A DNA stretch of 64,000 nt. Origin: Rhodomicrobium sp. Its GTDB lineage: Bacteria > Pseudomonadota > Alphaproteobacteria > Rhizobiales > HXMU1428-3. Below are positions 1 to 11,586 of this stretch, piece after piece; within the stretch, counting starts at the first letter, position 1; each line of letters opens with the position of its first letter. Location: positions 62,001 to 126,000 of the forward strand of contig BQJK01000001.1 in the NCBI GenBank assembly GCA_021604665.1, read 5' to 3'. The notes below the pieces were generated by a model, which searched no databases, was not told where the DNA came from, and was given only the letters and a program-made list of their open reading frames with translations. Both the position numbers and the translations under genes were made by a program.

Positions 1-203
1 TCGTTCCATGAGTGATGAATGTGACACTTGGCATATGGGGTAATAATCACTTTTCATAAATGAGTAGGGGACCAGCCAAAGGCTTGGTAATAATCAGTTT
101 GAATTATGCTTGTGACGCTAAAATAAACAACGTAAAACTAACTGATCGAGCCCATCGAACACGAGCACTACTGAAAAAAATTACATTTCCCCCTTGTTAC
201 CTG

Positions 204-232
204 TTGACGGCAGCGTGATCCCTATATATGTT
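204..232 (+). promoter_or_regulatory. sigma70-type promoter for the str operon
   Basis: TTGACG at 204-209 is separated by exactly 17 bases from TATGTT at 227-232. This is close to the consensus -35/-10 arrangement. It faces rpsL and would leave a leader of more than 300 nt. The assignment is by pattern only. Confidence 0.55.
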
Positions 233-293
233 GCGCCTAACTAACAACAGGTCGTAAGCTTTTTCGCGTCGCCGCGGGGTTCACAAATCTGAC

Positions 294-311
294 ACCATTT
301 TTAAAAATGGT
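294..311. promoter_or_regulatory. 18-bp perfect palindrome in the rpsL leader
   Basis: Positions 294-302 are the exact reverse complement of 303-311 (ACCATTTTT / AAAAATGGT). It lies about 60 bases after the likely -10 box. It could be an operator or an RNA hairpin. No long T-run follows it, so a simple terminator is less likely. Confidence 0.4.
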
Positions 312-428
312 AGGCGATATTAATGCTTAAACACTGCTGTTCGAAACCAAAATTACATGAGAGACCATGATCCGTTGGGTCGCCTTGCGCACCTTGTCTG
401 ATCCTCTGATGTTCGCTGTTGGGCCTTA

Positions 429-458
429 TGGCATCCCGCAAATGCTCGGGATTTGCCA
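429..458 (+). promoter_or_regulatory. leader hairpin upstream of rpsL
   Basis: ATCCCG at 433-438 pairs with CGGGAT at 447-452. TGGC at 429-432 pairs with GCCA at 455-458 across a two-base TT bulge. The hairpin lies about 110 bases before rpsL in the untranslated leader. A role as a ribosomal-protein binding site or attenuator is possible but unproven. Confidence 0.3.
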
Positions 459-565
459 GGTGGGCCCGGCAACTTTTTGGTGATTCGCATGATGGGTCAT
501 TCTGAGGAGTGGCCTTATGTCCGTAGACCGCCCGTTAGAGGGCACGCAAAAACTGGAAATGGCAC

Positions 566-937
566 ATGCCGACTATACAACAGCTTGTTAGAAAGCCGCG
601 CAAACCGAAGGTTAAGAGCAACAAAGTTCCTGCGATGGAAGGTTGCCCGCAAAAGCGTGGTGTATGTACGCGGGTTTATACAACAACCCCGAAAAAACCG
701 AACTCAGCCATGCGGAAAGTTGCTCGTGTGCGCCTCTCTAATGGCTTTGAGGTCACAAGCTACATTCCGGGTGTTGGTCACAACCTGCAGGAGCACTCAG
801 TTGTTCTTATTCGCGGTGGCCGTGTAAAAGACCTTCCCGGTGTTCGCTATCACATCCTTCGCGGTGTGCTTGATACTCAAGGCGTCGCAGATCGTCGCCA
901 GCGCCGTTCTAAATATGGTGCGAAGCGTCCTAAGTAG
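566..937 (+). CDS. rpsL: 30S ribosomal protein S12
   Basis: S12 sits at the decoding centre of the 30S subunit and contributes to translational accuracy. The 123-residue length and the conserved [13 protein letters not shown] loop are diagnostic. The lysines of the PKKPNS loop, where streptomycin-resistance changes typically fall, are wild-type, and so is the [10 protein letters not shown] segment. It is the first gene of the str operon, 56 bases before rpsG. The ATG at 566 gives the normal MPTIQQL N-terminus. Confidence 0.98.
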   Translation: MPTIQQLVRKPRKPKVKSNKVPAMEGCPQKRGVCTRVYTTTPKKPNSAMRKVARVRLSNGFEVTSYIPGVGHNLQEHSVVLIRGGRVKDLPGVRYHILRGVLDTQGVADRRQRRSKYGAKRPK

Positions 938-957
938 GGCACTTGAAAGTAATTTAA

Positions 958-1464
<507 letters not shown>

Positions 1465-1525
1465 CTCTATCTTCACTGGATGTTTCGGCATCCAAGCAAA
1501 ATGTTTAATTTAAAGGATCGGTCCA

Positions 1526-3601
1526 ATGGCCCGCGATTATAAAATTGAGGACTACCGCAACTTCGGCATCATGGCCCACATTGATGCGGGTAAAACCACG
1601 ACGACTGAGCGCGTTCTCTATTACACAGGCAAAAGCCACAAAATCGGTGAAGTGCATGATGGCGCAGCAACGATGGACTGGATGGAGCAGGAGCAGGAAC
1701 GTGGTATTACCATCACGTCAGCTGCAACGACTTGCTTTTGGAATGATAAGCGCCTGAACATCATTGACACACCTGGTCACGTTGACTTCACGATTGAAGT
1801 TGAGCGCTCGCTTCGTGTGCTTGACGGCGCGGTAGCTCTTCTTGATGCAAATGCTGGTGTTGAGCCGCAAACCGAAACAGTTTGGCGTCAGGCTGAAAAA
1901 TACCATGTGCCTCGCATGATCTTCGTTAACAAGATGGATAAGCTCGGCGCAGACTTCTATAACTCAGTAGCAATGGTAGAAGAGCGTCTCGGCGCTAAAG
2001 CCTTGCCAATCCAGCTGCCTATTGGCGCGGAAAATGATTTTCTGGGTGTTATTGATCTCGTGAAAATGAAGGCTATTATCTGGGAAGAAGAATCCCTTGG
2101 TGCCTCTTTCCATGAAGCTGAAATTCCTGATGATCTAAAAGAAAAAGCTGAAGAATACCGCGAAAATCTTATTGAAGCTGTTGTTGACCTCGAGGAAGAG
2201 GCGATGGAAGCTTATCTGGAAGGTAACATGCCTTCTAATGAGAAGATTATGGAGCTTATTCGCAAGGGTACAATCAATATTGATTTCCACCCAATTCTCT
2301 GCGGTACAGCTTTCAAAAACAAGGGTGTTCAGCCTCTGCTTGATGCGGTTGTAGATTATCTTCCATCACCAGTTGAGATCCCTGCGATCAAGGCTCTTGA
2401 TGTTAAAACCGAAGAAGAAACAGTTCGTAACGCTTCAGATGATGAGCCGCTTTCAATGCTGGCTTTCAAAATCATGAACGATCCATTTGTTGGCTCACTT
2501 ACATTCTGCCGGATCTACTCCGGTAAGGTTGAGAGTGGCATGACACTTCTTAACTCTGTAAAAGACAAAAAAGAACGTATCGGCCGCATGTTGTTGATGC
2601 ACTCAAATGATCGCGAAGATATAAAAGAAGCATTTGCTGGTGACATTGTTGCCATTGCTGGTCTTAAAGATGTCACAACCGGCGACACGCTCTGCATTCC
2701 AACGCACCCAGTTATTCTTGAGCGCATGGAATTCCCGGATCCAGTTATCGAGATTGCTGTTGAGCCTAAATCTAAGGGTGACCAGGAAAAACTCGGCATC
2801 GCACTTAATCGCCTTGCTCAGGAAGATCCTTCATTCCGTGTTTCTTCAGATGAGGAATCAGGTCAAACCATCCTTAAGGGTATGGGCGAATTGCACCTCG
2901 ACATTCTGGTTGATCGTATGAAGCGCGAGTTTGGCGTTGAAGCGAATGTTGGCCAGCCTCAGGTTGCTTACCGCGAAACAATCACGCAAAGCGCTGATGT
3001 TGACTATACACACAAGAAACAAACCGGTGGTTCAGGCCAGTTCGCGCGGGTGAAAGTCACCATCGAACCTGGTGAAGCTAACTCAGGCTTCGTTTTCGAA
3101 AGCTCTGTTGTTGGCGGTAACGTACCAAAAGAATATATCCCAGGCGTTGAGAAGGGTATTAAGTCCGTTATCGACACTGGTATCCTGGCAGGCTTCCCAA
3201 TGCTCGATGTGAAAGTCACATTGACAGACGGTGCCTACCACGATGTAGACAGCTCGGTCATGGCGTTTGAAATTGCAGGACGCGCCGCCTTCCGTGAGGG
3301 CGCAAAAAAGGCCGGAGCAAAGCTGCTTGAACCAATCATGAAGGTTGAAGTGGTGACACCTGAAGAATATCTCGGTGGCATCATGGGCGATCTGAATAGC
3401 CGTCGTGGTCAGGTTCAGGGGCAAGAGCCTCGCGGTAACGCCCTTGTAGTGAATGCAATGGTGCCACTGGCCAACATGTTTGGTTATGTGAACACACTTC
3501 GCTCACAAAGCCAGGGTCGCGCACAGTTTACAATGCAGTTTGATCACTACGCCCAGGTACCACAGGCCGTGGCTGAAGAAGTTCAGGCGAAATTCGCTTA
3601 A
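1526..3601 (+). CDS. fusA: elongation factor G
   Basis: EF-G is the translational GTPase that drives ribosome translocation and, with RRF, recycling. At 691 residues it is a typical bacterial EF-G. The P-loop is [15 protein letters not shown] (about residues 17-31), the G2 region [11 protein letters not shown]3 DTPGHVDF and G4 NKMDKLGAD. Domains II to V follow, with the conserved GGSGQFARV stretch in domain IV. An AAAGGA site precedes the start. It is the third gene of the str operon. Confidence 0.98.
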   Translation: MARDYKIEDYRNFGIMAHIDAGKTTTTERVLYYTGKSHKIGEVHDGAATMDWMEQEQERGITITSAATTCFWNDKRLNIIDTPGHVDFTIEVERSLRVLDGAVALLDANAGVEPQTETVWRQAEKYHVPRMIFVNKMDKLGADFYNSVAMVEERLGAKALPIQLPIGAENDFLGVIDLVKMKAIIWEEESLGASFHEAEIPDDLKEKAEEYRENLIEAVVDLEEEAMEAYLEGNMPSNEKIMELIRKGTINIDFHPILCGTAFKNKGVQPLLDAVVDYLPSPVEIPAIKALDVKTEEETVRNASDDEPLSMLAFKIMNDPFVGSLTFCRIYSGKVESGMTLLNSVKDKKERIGRMLLMHSNDREDIKEAFAGDIVAIAGLKDVTTGDTLCIPTHPVILERMEFPDPVIEIAVEPKSKGDQEKLGIALNRLAQEDPSFRVSSDEESGQTILKGMGELHLDILVDRMKREFGVEANVGQPQVAYRETITQSADVDYTHKKQTGGSGQFARVKVTIEPGEANSGFVFESSVVGGNVPKEYIPGVEKGIKSVIDTGILAGFPMLDVKVTLTDGAYHDVDSSVMAFEIAGRAAFREGAKKAGAKLLEPIMKVEVVTPEEYLGGIMGDLNSRRGQVQGQEPRGNALVVNAMVPLANMFGYVNTLRSQSQGRAQFTMQFDHYAQVPQAVAEEVQAKFA

Positions 3602-3710
3602 TTCAGACATAGCTTGCAACACTGCTAGTAGTGAGCAGGTTGGAATAATAAAGAGTTTGGTTAAAACGTGTTTGGAAAAACACAAATAGACTGAAAGATG
3701 GAGAGCCAAG

Positions 3711-4901
3711 ATGGCCAAGGAAAAATTTGAGCGTAATAAACCACATGTGAACATCGGCACCATTGGTCACGTTGACCATGGTAAGACGACACTAACAGCT
3801 GCGATCACCAAAGTGCTTGCTGAAGCTGGCGGTGCGACTGCTAAAGATTATGCAGATATCGACAATGCCCCTGAAGAACGCGAGCGCGGCATCACGATTT
3901 CAACAGCGCACGTGGAATATGAGACAGAAAACCGTCACTATGCTCACGTTGACTGCCCTGGCCACGCTGACTATGTGAAAAACATGATCACTGGCGCAGC
4001 GCAAATGGACGGCGGCATTCTTGTTGTGTCAGCAGCTGATGGCCCCATGCCTCAAACACGCGAGCACATTCTGCTTGCCCGCCAGGTTGGCGTGCCAGCA
4101 CTTGTTGTTTTCATGAACAAAGTTGACCAGGTTGACGATGAAGAGCTTCTCGAGCTCGTTGAAATGGAAATTCGTGAACTGCTAACTGAATATGGCTTTG
4201 ATGGCGATGACATTCCGATCATTAAAGGCTCAGCTCTTGCAGCTATCGAAGATTCAAACGACAAAATCGGCAAAGAAGCTATTCTTGAGCTTATGGCCGC
4301 TGTTGATGAAGCAATCCCAACACCGGATCGCCCGAAAGATCAGCCATTCCTTATGCCTATCGAGGATGTGTTCTCAATTTCAGGTCGCGGTACAGTGGTA
4401 ACCGGTCGTGTTGAACGCGGTATCATCCATGTTGGTGACGAAATTGAAATCATGGGCATTAAAGACACTCAAACAACAACTTGTACTGGTGTTGAAATGT
4501 TCCGTAAGCTTCTCGATCAAGGTGAAGCTGGCGATAATGTTGGTGTACTACTACGCGGTACGAAACGCGAAGATGTTGAGCGTGGCCAGGTTCTCTGCGC
4601 CAAAAACTCAATCACACCACACACTAAATTTAAGGCAGAAGCTTACATCCTTACAAAAGATGAAGGCGGCCGCCACACACCATTCTTCACTAACTACCGT
4701 CCACAATTCTACTTCCGTACAACTGACGTGACCGGTGTTGTGACTTTGCCTGAAGGCACTGAAATGGTGATGCCAGGTGATAATGTTGAAATCAACGTTG
4801 AGTTGATTGTGCCAATCGCGATGGAAGAAAAACTTCGCTTCGCGATCCGTGAAGGCGGACGCACAGTTGGTTCAGGTGTTGTTTCCTCAATCATTGAGTA
4901 A
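3711..4901 (+). CDS. tuf: elongation factor Tu
   Basis: EF-Tu delivers aminoacyl-tRNA to the ribosomal A site as a GTP complex. The 396-residue protein starts [14 protein letters not shown], has the [11 protein letters not shown]-loop, the RGITIS switch I core, DCPGHADY and NKVD, and ends GVVSSIIE. It lies 109 bases after fusA with its own GGAGAG site. Many alphaproteobacteria carry a second tuf copy, which would be outside this window. Confidence 0.98.
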   Translation: MAKEKFERNKPHVNIGTIGHVDHGKTTLTAAITKVLAEAGGATAKDYADIDNAPEERERGITISTAHVEYETENRHYAHVDCPGHADYVKNMITGAAQMDGGILVVSAADGPMPQTREHILLARQVGVPALVVFMNKVDQVDDEELLELVEMEIRELLTEYGFDGDDIPIIKGSALAAIEDSNDKIGKEAILELMAAVDEAIPTPDRPKDQPFLMPIEDVFSISGRGTVVTGRVERGIIHVGDEIEIMGIKDTQTTTCTGVEMFRKLLDQGEAGDNVGVLLRGTKREDVERGQVLCAKNSITPHTKFKAEAYILTKDEGGRHTPFFTNYRPQFYFRTTDVTGVVTLPEGTEMVMPGDNVEINVELIVPIAMEEKLRFAIREGGRTVGSGVVSSIIE

Positions 4902-4915
4902 CGATTAACTTGCTT

Positions 4916-4951
4916 GCGGCGTTGTCCTCTCATGAGGGAGGGCAGCGCCGC
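4916..4951 (+). promoter_or_regulatory. long hairpin between tuf and rpsJ
   Basis: GCGGCGTTGTCCTC (4916-4929) pairs along 14 bases with GAGGGCAGCGCCGC (4938-4951), using two G-T wobbles, around an 8-base loop. No T-run follows, so it is not a standard intrinsic terminator. It lies 28 bases before rpsJ, at the boundary of the str and S10 operons. It could be an attenuator, an RNA-processing site or a ribosomal-protein binding site. Confidence 0.5.
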
Positions 4952-4979
4952 ATTCTCTCAACTCTTAAGGTGAGCTTCG

Positions 4980-5288
4980 ATGCAAAGCCAAAATATTAGA
5001 ATACGACTCAAGGCTTTCGATCATCGTGTCCTCGATGTGTCGACAAAAGAGATCGTGAACACTGCTAAAAGAACTGGCGCAGATGTTCGTGGACCGATCC
5101 CTTTGCCGACGCGCATTGAGAAATACACGGTCAATCGCTCGCCCCACGTTGATAAAAAGTCTCGTGAGCAGTTTGAGACCCGCACCCACAAACGGTTGAT
5201 CGACATTGTCGACCCAACCCCACAAACAGTGGATGCATTGATGAAGCTTGACCTCGCCGCCGGCGTTGATGTTGAAATCAAGCTCTAA
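4980..5288 (+). CDS. rpsJ: 30S ribosomal protein S10
   Basis: S10 is a 30S head protein and also NusE, a partner of NusB and NusG in transcription antitermination. The 102-residue length, [11 protein letters not shown] near the N-terminus and the [12 protein letters not shown] motif identify it. It opens the S10 operon. The ATG at 4980 follows an AAGGTGAG site. Confidence 0.97.
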   Translation: MQSQNIRIRLKAFDHRVLDVSTKEIVNTAKRTGADVRGPIPLPTRIEKYTVNRSPHVDKKSREQFETRTHKRLIDIVDPTPQTVDALMKLDLAAGVDVEIKL

Positions 5289-5319
5289 TTGAAGATTTGA
5301 AAATTTAAGGACGGGACCA

Positions 5320-6057
5320 ATGCGGTCAGGTGTCATAGCGCAAAAGGTCGGCATGACCAGAGTTTTCACAGATGCAGGTGATCATATCCCTGTTACTGTT
5401 CTAAAGCTCGATCAGTGTCAGGTAGTCGCCCAGCGGATTGAAGAAAAAAACGGTTATTGCGCCCTCCAATTGGGTAGCGGCAAGGCTAAAGTGAAAAACA
5501 CTAGCCAGGCACAACGTGGCCATTTCGCCGTTGCTAAGGTAGAGCCAAAACAACGCCTAGTAGAGTTTCGGGTTAGCCCTGAAAACCTCATCGATATAGG
5601 CGCCGAGATTACAGCAGACCATTTTGTAGATGGTCAGTTCGTAGACATCACCGGCACCTCTGTTGGTAAAGGATTTGCTGGCGCCATGAAACGCCACAAC
5701 TTTGGTGGCCTGAGAGCGTCTCACGGTGTGTCTATCTCTCACCGTTCACACGGCTCAACCGGTCAATGTCAAGATCCGGGCAAGGTGTTTAAAGGCAAGA
5801 AAATGGCCGGCCACATGGGTGCAACCCAAGTGACCACACAGAACCTTAAGATCGTAAAAACCGATCCAGAACGCGGCCTTCTCATGGTCAAGGGCGCAGT
5901 CCCCGGTTCTAAGGGTGGTTGGGTTCTCGTGAACGACGCTGTCAAAAAAGCGCTTCCTGAAGATGTGCCACTACCGGGCAAATTTATTGCTCCAACTGGT
6001 GCTAAACCTGCAGCTGATGCAGCAGGCGAAGTCGCTTCCGAGAGCAAGGAAGGCTAA
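5320..6057 (+). CDS. rplC: 50S ribosomal protein L3
   Basis: L3 binds near the 3' end of 23S rRNA and reaches the peptidyl-transferase centre. The N-terminus [16 protein letters not shown] and the core [18 protein letters not shown] are typical. At 245 residues it has the Ala/Glu-rich C-terminal tail common in alphaproteobacterial L3. It is the second gene of the S10 operon, three bases before rplD. Confidence 0.97.
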   Translation: MRSGVIAQKVGMTRVFTDAGDHIPVTVLKLDQCQVVAQRIEEKNGYCALQLGSGKAKVKNTSQAQRGHFAVAKVEPKQRLVEFRVSPENLIDIGAEITADHFVDGQFVDITGTSVGKGFAGAMKRHNFGGLRASHGVSISHRSHGSTGQCQDPGKVFKGKKMAGHMGATQVTTQNLKIVKTDPERGLLMVKGAVPGSKGGWVLVNDAVKKALPEDVPLPGKFIAPTGAKPAADAAGEVASESKEG

Positions 6058-6060
6058 GCA

Positions 6061-6681
6061 ATGAAACTAGATGTCAAAACACTAGATGACAAATCCGCTG
6101 GAACTGTCGATCTAAATGATAACATCTTTGGCCTGGAACCACGGGCAGACATACTGCACCGCTGCGTTCGTTATCAGCTCGCAAAGCGCCAGGCTGGCAC
6201 ACACGCCACACTCGGTCGCTCTGATGTTCGCGGTACAACAGCGAAGATGTTTAAGCAAAAAGGTACTGGCCGCGCTCGTCACGGTAACAAAAAAGTACCT
6301 CAGTTTAGAGGCGGCGCAAAAGCCTTTGGCCCAAGCCCACGCAGCCACGCACATGATCTGACCAAGAAGTTTCGCGCTCTTGGGTTACGCCATGCCCTTT
6401 CTGCCAAATTAAAAGCAGATGAGCTCGTAATCATTGAAGATACAGGTGCAGCTGAAGGCAAAACCAAAAGCCTGAAAGCACAATTTGAGAAGCTCGGCCT
6501 TGGCAAAGCTCTCGTGATTGATGGCAGCGAAGTGAACGAAAGCTTCGGCCGCGCAGCGCGCAACTTGCCTGAAGTTAATGTGCTGCCAGTGCAGGGCATC
6601 AATGTATATGACATTCTTCGCAGCGAAAAATTGGTACTAACCAAAGCAGCGATTGAAGCTCTGGAGGCCCGGTTCAAATGA
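6061..6681 (+). CDS. rplD: 50S ribosomal protein L4
   Basis: L4 is an early-assembly 50S protein lining the exit tunnel; in some bacteria it represses the S10 operon. The tunnel loop [11 protein letters not shown] followed by [12 protein letters not shown] is conserved, and the length of 206 residues is normal. Its stop overlaps the rplW start by four bases, so translational coupling is likely. Confidence 0.97.
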   Translation: MKLDVKTLDDKSAGTVDLNDNIFGLEPRADILHRCVRYQLAKRQAGTHATLGRSDVRGTTAKMFKQKGTGRARHGNKKVPQFRGGAKAFGPSPRSHAHDLTKKFRALGLRHALSAKLKADELVIIEDTGAAEGKTKSLKAQFEKLGLGKALVIDGSEVNESFGRAARNLPEVNVLPVQGINVYDILRSEKLVLTKAAIEALEARFK

Positions 6682-6971
6682 AACAGGCACAATTATACGA
6701 CGTAATCCTAGCGCCCGTTATCACTGAAAAGTCAACTGGTGCGTCAGAATTTAACCAAGTGGTTTTCAAGGTTGCAGGTTCTGCATCCAAGCCCGCCATT
6801 AAAGAAGCTGTAGAAGGTCTCTTTAACGTGAAAGTTAAGGCTGTCAATACCGTCAACCGCAAAGGCAAAGTTAAGCGGTTCAAAGGTATTAAGGGCAAGC
6901 AAAACGACAGCAAACGGGCAATTGTCACTTTAGAAGAGGGTCACACCATTGATGTGGCCACAGGGCTTTAA
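6678..6971 (+). CDS. rplW: 50S ribosomal protein L23
   Basis: L23 sits at the exit-tunnel opening and docks trigger factor and SRP. At 97 residues it has the APVITEKST motif near the N-terminus and the basic GKVKRFKG segment typical of the family. Its ATG overlaps the rplD stop as ATGA. Confidence 0.96.
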   Translation: MKQAQLYDVILAPVITEKSTGASEFNQVVFKVAGSASKPAIKEAVEGLFNVKVKAVNTVNRKGKVKRFKGIKGKQNDSKRAIVTLEEGHTIDVATGL

Positions 6972-6982
6972 GGGGGCTCGAT

Positions 6983-7819
6983 ATGGCACTTAAAAAGTTT
7001 AAGCCAATCACGCCAGGTCAACGTAGCCTCGTGCTTGTTGATCGCTCCGACCTTTGGAAGGGCGGACCTGTCAAATCTTTGACAGAAGGCCTGACAAAAA
7101 ATGGCGGACGTAACAACGCAGGCCGTATAACAGCGCGCCGTCGTGGTGGTGGACATAAACGTGCATATCGCGTCATTGATTTCAAGCGCACACGCCTTGA
7201 TGTCAGCGCCGAAGTGCAACGTATTGAATATGATCCAAACCGGACAGCATTCATCGCACTCATTAAATATGAAGATGGCGAGCTGGCTTACATTCTAGCC
7301 CCTCAGCGACTAGCTGTTGGCGACACTGTAATCGCTGGTGAAAAGGTTGACGTGAAGCCCGGCAATGCCATGAAGCTTCGCAATATGCCAATCGGCACGA
7401 TTGTACACAATGTTGAGCTGAAAATCGGCAAAGGTGGCCAGATTGCTCGCTCCGCTGGTACATATGCCCAATTGGCTGGCCGCGATTCAGGCTATGCGAT
7501 TATGAAATTGTCATCCGGTGAAACCCGCATGGTACATGCAGATTGCATGGCAACCGTTGGCGCCGTTTCAAACCCGGATAACGGAAATACTAAACTCGGC
7601 AAAGCCGGCCGCAAACGCTGGATCGGTAAACGCCCACAGGTTCGTGGTGTTGCCATGAACCCGGTTGATCACCCGCATGGTGGTGGTGAAGGCCGCACAT
7701 CCGGTGGCCGTCACCCGGTTTCCCCTTGGGGCAAACCAACTAAGGGCAAGCGCACTCGTTCGAACCGTTCGACAGATAAGTTCATTGTGCGCAGCCGTCA
7801 CCAGAAGAAGAAGAGATAG
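6983..7819 (+). CDS. rplB: 50S ribosomal protein L2
   Basis: L2 is a highly conserved 23S rRNA-binding protein needed for subunit association and peptidyl-transferase activity. The 278-residue protein ends with the hallmark [14 protein letters not shown], then the GRHPVSPWG region, which carries the functionally important histidine. It lies 11 bases after rplW. Confidence 0.98.
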   Translation: MALKKFKPITPGQRSLVLVDRSDLWKGGPVKSLTEGLTKNGGRNNAGRITARRRGGGHKRAYRVIDFKRTRLDVSAEVQRIEYDPNRTAFIALIKYEDGELAYILAPQRLAVGDTVIAGEKVDVKPGNAMKLRNMPIGTIVHNVELKIGKGGQIARSAGTYAQLAGRDSGYAIMKLSSGETRMVHADCMATVGAVSNPDNGNTKLGKAGRKRWIGKRPQVRGVAMNPVDHPHGGGEGRTSGGRHPVSPWGKPTKGKRTRSNRSTDKFIVRSRHQKKKR

Positions 7820-7828
7820 GAGAGCCTA

Positions 7829-8107
7829 ATGGCACGTTCATCCTGGAAAGGCCCGTTTGTTGACCGTTACCTCCTTAAAAAGGCGGAAAACGCACAAGGC
7901 TCTGGTCGTAAAGATGTAATCAAAATCTGGTCGCGTCGTTCAACAATTCTGCCCCAGTTTGTGGGTCTGACTTTCGGCGTTTACAACGGCAAGAAACATA
8001 TTCCTGTCCTCGTATCTGAAGATATGGTCGGTCATAAATTTGGTGAATTTGCACCATCGCGGACCTATTTCGGCCACGCAGCAGACAAAAAAGCTAAGAG
8101 GAAGTAA
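7829..8107 (+). CDS. rpsS: 30S ribosomal protein S19
   Basis: S19 is a head protein that forms a complex with S13. The 92-residue length, [11 protein letters not shown] at the start and the [13 protein letters not shown] motif near the C-terminus identify it. A GGAGAG site precedes the ATG. It is followed within six bases by rplV. Confidence 0.97.
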   Translation: MARSSWKGPFVDRYLLKKAENAQGSGRKDVIKIWSRRSTILPQFVGLTFGVYNGKKHIPVLVSEDMVGHKFGEFAPSRTYFGHAADKKAKRK

Positions 8108-8112
8108 GCGAA

Positions 8113-8493
8113 ATGGGTAAGGCAAAAACAGCACGTCGGCTGGCCGATAATGAGGCCCAGGCTGTCACTCGCAACCTGCGTGTGAGCCCTCAGAAACTTA
8201 ATCTGGTGGCCGCATCTGTTCGGGGCAAAAAAGTTGAAAAAGCTTTGGCTGAATTGACTTTTTCTAGCAAGCGCATCGCAAAAGACGTGAAGAAGACACT
8301 CGAATCTGCCATCGCTAACGCCGAGAATAATCACGGCCTTGATGTTGATAGCCTCGTCGTATCAGAAGCTTATGTTGGCAAAGGCCTGGTGATGAAACGC
8401 TGGCAACCGCGCGCACGTGGTCGTGTTGGCAAGATCCTGAAACCTTTTGCCCGTCTGACCATTGTGGTCCGCGAAGTTGAGGAGACCGCATAA
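8113..8493 (+). CDS. rplV: 50S ribosomal protein L22
   Basis: L22 lines the exit tunnel; its beta-hairpin contributes to macrolide sensitivity. The protein has 126 residues, [11 protein letters not shown] near the N-terminus and [11 protein letters not shown] in the hairpin. Its stop codon shares one base with the rpsC start (TAATG), which implies coupled translation. Confidence 0.97.
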   Translation: MGKAKTARRLADNEAQAVTRNLRVSPQKLNLVAASVRGKKVEKALAELTFSSKRIAKDVKKTLESAIANAENNHGLDVDSLVVSEAYVGKGLVMKRWQPRARGRVGKILKPFARLTIVVREVEETA

Positions 8494-9206
8494 TGGGACA
8501 GAAAGTTAATCCAGTAGGCCTTCGCCTTGGTATTAATAGAACATGGGATAGCCGCTGGTACGCCGATAAAGGCGAATATGGTGATCTGCTTTTGGAAGAC
8601 TTCAAAATCCGCAAGCACATCATGAAATATCGCCGCCAGGCTGGCATTTCTAAAGTTGTGATTGAGCGCCCGCATAAAAAATGCCGTGTGACAATCCACT
8701 CAGCTCGCCCAGGTATCCTGATCGGCAAAAAAGGCTCAGATATTGAGAAGCTCAAAAATGAGCTAAAGAAATTCACAGATAGCGATGTTCACCTGAATAT
8801 CGTTGAAGTGAGAAAACCAGAGATTGACGCCAACCTCGTTGCAGAGGGCATTGCCCAGCAACTTGAACGCCGCGTTGCTTTCCGCCGCGCTATGAAGCGT
8901 GCTGTTCAATCAGCTCTTCGTCTTGGCGCTGAAGGCATTCGGATCAACTGCGCCGGTCGTCTTGGTGGTGCTGAGATCGCCCGGATGGAATGGTACCGCG
9001 AAGGCCGTGTGCCACTACACACTCTGCGCGCTAACATTGATTACGGTACAGCCCAGGGCGTAACAGCTTACGGCATTATCGGCATTAAAGTTTGGATCTT
9101 CAAAGGCGAGATCATGGAACATGATCCAATGGCCCAGGAGCGTCTCTCCACCCAAAATCAGGACGGTGGCCGCCCTAGAAGACAAGACTCGAACGCAAAA
9201 TCATAA
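8493..9206 (+). CDS. rpsC: 30S ribosomal protein S3
   Basis: S3 lies at the mRNA entry channel and contributes to the ribosome's helicase activity. It has [13 protein letters not shown] at the N-terminus, a KH-type GKKG loop after RPGILI, and the [18 protein letters not shown] segment. At 237 residues it is normal. A polar, basic tail ends the protein. Confidence 0.97.
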   Translation: MGQKVNPVGLRLGINRTWDSRWYADKGEYGDLLLEDFKIRKHIMKYRRQAGISKVVIERPHKKCRVTIHSARPGILIGKKGSDIEKLKNELKKFTDSDVHLNIVEVRKPEIDANLVAEGIAQQLERRVAFRRAMKRAVQSALRLGAEGIRINCAGRLGGAEIARMEWYREGRVPLHTLRANIDYGTAQGVTAYGIIGIKVWIFKGEIMEHDPMAQERLSTQNQDGGRPRRQDSNAKS

Positions 9207-9237
9207 GACGCGCGACGCGAGCTAAAGGAACAAGACT

Positions 9238-9651
9238 ATGTTGCAACCAAAACGGACAAAATTCCGCAAGGCCCACAAAGGCCGGATCAAAGGTGTCGCC
9301 AAAGGCGGAACATCCTTGAACTTCGGTTCTTACGGTCTGAAGGCCGTTGAAGCTGAGCGCGTAACTGCCCGGCAGATTGAAGCTGCACGCCGTGCTATGA
9401 CCCGCGAAATGAAACGGGCAGGCCGCGTATGGATCAGAATTTTCCCTGATCTTCCGGTTTCTAAAAAGCCGACTGAAGTGCGGATGGGTAAAGGTAAAGG
9501 TTCAGTTGAATATTGGGCCGCCCGTGTTAAACCTGGCCGCATCATGTTTGAAATTGATGGTGTCGATGACGCGACAGCGCGTGAAGCCCTTACTTTGGCT
9601 TCAGCTAAGCTGCCGATCAAGACACGAATTGTAAAACGCCTGGGTAGCTAA
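9238..9651 (+). CDS. rplP: 50S ribosomal protein L16
   Basis: L16 binds 5S and 23S rRNA near the A-site tRNA elbow. The N-terminus [16 protein letters not shown] and the core [16 protein letters not shown] are diagnostic. The 137-residue length is standard. It lies between rpsC and rpmC, as expected. Confidence 0.97.
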   Translation: MLQPKRTKFRKAHKGRIKGVAKGGTSLNFGSYGLKAVEAERVTARQIEAARRAMTREMKRAGRVWIRIFPDLPVSKKPTEVRMGKGKGSVEYWAARVKPGRIMFEIDGVDDATAREALTLASAKLPIKTRIVKRLGS

Positions 9652-9696
9652 GGCTTCGGGTATCTAATGAAATTTGGATTTGAAGGACTGATGGCC

Positions 9697-9894
9697 ATGA
9701 AGGCGAGTGATCTACGTGACAAAACACCCGATCAGCTTGATGACGAGCTGGTCAAATTGAAAAAAGAGCAATTTAACCTACGCTTCCAAGTGGCAACTGG
9801 CCAACTGGAAAACACGTCCCGTGTGCGTCAGGTGCGGCGTGAAATTGCTAAAGTGAAAACAGTCCTTCGGGAAAAGCAAGCCGCCAGCGCTTAA
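9697..9894 (+). CDS. rpmC: 50S ribosomal protein L29
   Basis: L29 is a small helical protein beside L23 at the tunnel exit. The sequence [14 protein letters not shown] matches the family start. I prefer the ATG at 9697 (65 residues) because AAGGA at 9683-9687 then has a nine-base spacing. The in-frame ATGs at 9691 and 9667 would add residues not usual for L29. Confidence 0.92.
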   Translation: MKASDLRDKTPDQLDDELVKLKKEQFNLRFQVATGQLENTSRVRQVRREIAKVKTVLREKQAASA

Positions 9895-9912
9895 GGTTGA
9901 GGAATTTAAGAA

Positions 9913-10146
9913 ATGCCGAAACGAATTTTGCAAGGTGAAGTGGTCAGCGACAAAACAGATAAAACTGTTGTTGTTAAAGTTGAGCGCCGGTTCACACATC
10001 CTCTTTATAAAAAGGTTGTGCGCCGCTCTAAGAAATACCACGCCCATGATGAATCAAATCAGTTCAAAACTGGAGATCTGGTACGCATTGAAGAATGCCC
10101 CCCAATTTCCAAGAATAAGCGTTGGATAGTCCAAACAGGCAACTAG
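9913..10146 (+). CDS. rpsQ: 30S ribosomal protein S17
   Basis: S17 is a primary 16S rRNA-binding OB-fold protein. The sequence [33 protein letters not shown] and the [15 protein letters not shown] ending are conserved. At 77 residues it is a normal short bacterial S17. It is the last gene before a 130-base gap, the usual S10/spc operon boundary. Confidence 0.96.
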   Translation: MPKRILQGEVVSDKTDKTVVVKVERRFTHPLYKKVVRRSKKYHAHDESNQFKTGDLVRIEECPPISKNKRWIVQTGN

Positions 10147-10276
10147 GCCTAACTGGAAACAAGCCAGCAACCCCGGTAAAGCTTGCTAATTTTATGCTTG
10201 TTGTAGTTGTGCTTTTAAAATGAAATTTCGGCCCTCTCTGGTCAGACAATAAGCGGCCAAAAAAGGAAGACTTAAA

Positions 10277-10645
10277 ATGATACAGATGCAATCAAATCTG
10301 GACGTGGCGGATAACTCCGGTGCCCGCCGTGTGCAATGCATCAAGGTGCTAGGCGGTTCAAAACGCAAATACGCTTCAATTGGTGACACCATAGTCGTCA
10401 GTGTGAAAGAAGCGATCCCGCGCGGCCGTGTGAAAAAAGGCCAGGTCATGAAAGCCGTTGTTGTGCGCACTGCCAAAGGTGTGCGCCGACAAGATGGCAG
10501 CCTGATCCGTTTCGATCGCAATGCAGCGGTTCTGGTCAACCAGAATGGCGAACCAATTGGTACCCGTATTTTTGGCCCTGTTACTCGTGAGCTTCGCGCC
10601 AAAAACCAGATGAAAATCGTCTCACTCGCGCCAGAAGTGCTCTAA
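10277..10645 (+). CDS. rplN: 50S ribosomal protein L14
   Basis: L14 forms part of an inter-subunit bridge and binds the silencing factor RsfS. The 122-residue sequence begins [16 protein letters not shown] and ends IVSLAPEVL, both hallmarks. It is the first gene of the spc operon. The 130 bases upstream show no clear consensus promoter. Confidence 0.97.
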   Translation: MIQMQSNLDVADNSGARRVQCIKVLGGSKRKYASIGDTIVVSVKEAIPRGRVKKGQVMKAVVVRTAKGVRRQDGSLIRFDRNAAVLVNQNGEPIGTRIFGPVTRELRAKNQMKIVSLAPEVL

Positions 10646-10677
10646 GAGTAGTGCTCTAAATAAGGTTTTTTGAAACA

Positions 10678-10998
10678 ATGGCTAAGTTAAAGATCAAAAA
10701 AGGCGACCGCGTTGTCGTTCTTGCCGGTAAGGACAAGGGCAAACAAGGTGAAGTCTTAAAAATGCTCCCGAAAGAGCAGCGCGCAATTGTGACTGGCGTC
10801 AATATGATCAAACGTCACCAGCGTCAGACAGCTGCTCAAGAGGGCGGTATTATTTCAAAAGAAGCGCCCATCCATATCTCCAACCTCGCAGTTGAAGATC
10901 CAAAAGACGGCAAACCAACACGCGTTGGTTATAAAACGCTGGATGATGGCCGCAAAGTGCGTTTCGCAAAGCGCTCAGGAGAAGTGATCGATGGCTGA
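10678..10998 (+). CDS. rplX: 50S ribosomal protein L24
   Basis: L24 initiates 50S assembly. The N-terminal KOW motif is seen as [20 protein letters not shown], followed by [10 protein letters not shown]. Length is 106 residues. Its 3' end overlaps rplE by eight bases, so the two are probably co-translated. Confidence 0.96.
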   Translation: MAKLKIKKGDRVVVLAGKDKGKQGEVLKMLPKEQRAIVTGVNMIKRHQRQTAAQEGGIISKEAPIHISNLAVEDPKDGKPTRVGYKTLDDGRKVRFAKRSGEVIDG

Positions 10999-11557
10999 GG
11001 CAAATGGCTACACACCTCGTTTGAAGGCCCACTATAATGATGTGGTCCGCGATGAGTTGATGAAAGAATTCGAATATAAAAACGCGATGCAGATCCCAAA
11101 AATTGAGAAAGTTGTTCTCAACATGGGTATTGGCGAAGCCGTGAACGACCGTAAAAAAGTTCAGTCAGCTTATGAAGACCTGACACTTATTGCTGGCCAA
11201 CGCCCGGTATTCACAAAAGCGCGCAAATCCATCGCTGGTTTTAAAGTGCGGGAAGAAATGGCACTAGGTGCCAAGGTAACATTGCGTAAAGCACGCATGT
11301 TCGAGTTTCTTGATCGCATGATCACAATCGCCCTACCACGGGTGAAAGACTTTCGCGGTTTGAACCCGAAAAGCTTTGACGGACGTGGCAACTACGCCAT
11401 GGGCATCAAAGAGCATATCGTCTTTCCAGAGATCGACTACGATAAAGTAGATCAGATCTGGGGTATGGACGTGATTGTTTGCACAACCGCGCCAACCGAC
11501 GAAGAGGCTCGCGCCCTTCTCAAAGGCTTTAACTTTCCCTTTCAGGTGAAAAACTAG
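10991..11557 (+). CDS. rplE: 50S ribosomal protein L5
   Basis: L5 binds 5S rRNA in the central protuberance and touches the P-site tRNA. At 188 residues it shows [15 protein letters not shown] ([11 protein letters not shown]) and [18 protein letters not shown] motifs. The start lies inside the rplX 3' end. Confidence 0.97.
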   Translation: MAEANGYTPRLKAHYNDVVRDELMKEFEYKNAMQIPKIEKVVLNMGIGEAVNDRKKVQSAYEDLTLIAGQRPVFTKARKSIAGFKVREEMALGAKVTLRKARMFEFLDRMITIALPRVKDFRGLNPKSFDGRGNYAMGIKEHIVFPEIDYDKVDQIWGMDVIVCTTAPTDEEARALLKGFNFPFQVKN

Positions 11558-11586
11558 TCGCCTGAAATAAGGGACCGGAGGACCAA

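Larger units (their letters stand above)
1..565. other. non-coding leader upstream of rpsL
   Basis: No credible gene lies here. The end of rpoC, often found upstream of rpsL, is not visible. The stretch holds a promoter-like pair at 204-232, an 18-bp perfect palindrome at 294-311 and a bulged hairpin at 429-458, so it looks like the regulatory leader of the ribosomal superoperon. An open frame at 453-827 overlaps rpsL in another frame and is a shadow. Confidence 0.6.

Noticed and set aside
453..827. Open frame overlapping rpsL
   Set aside because: It lies in another frame over the conserved S12 gene and has no family features.
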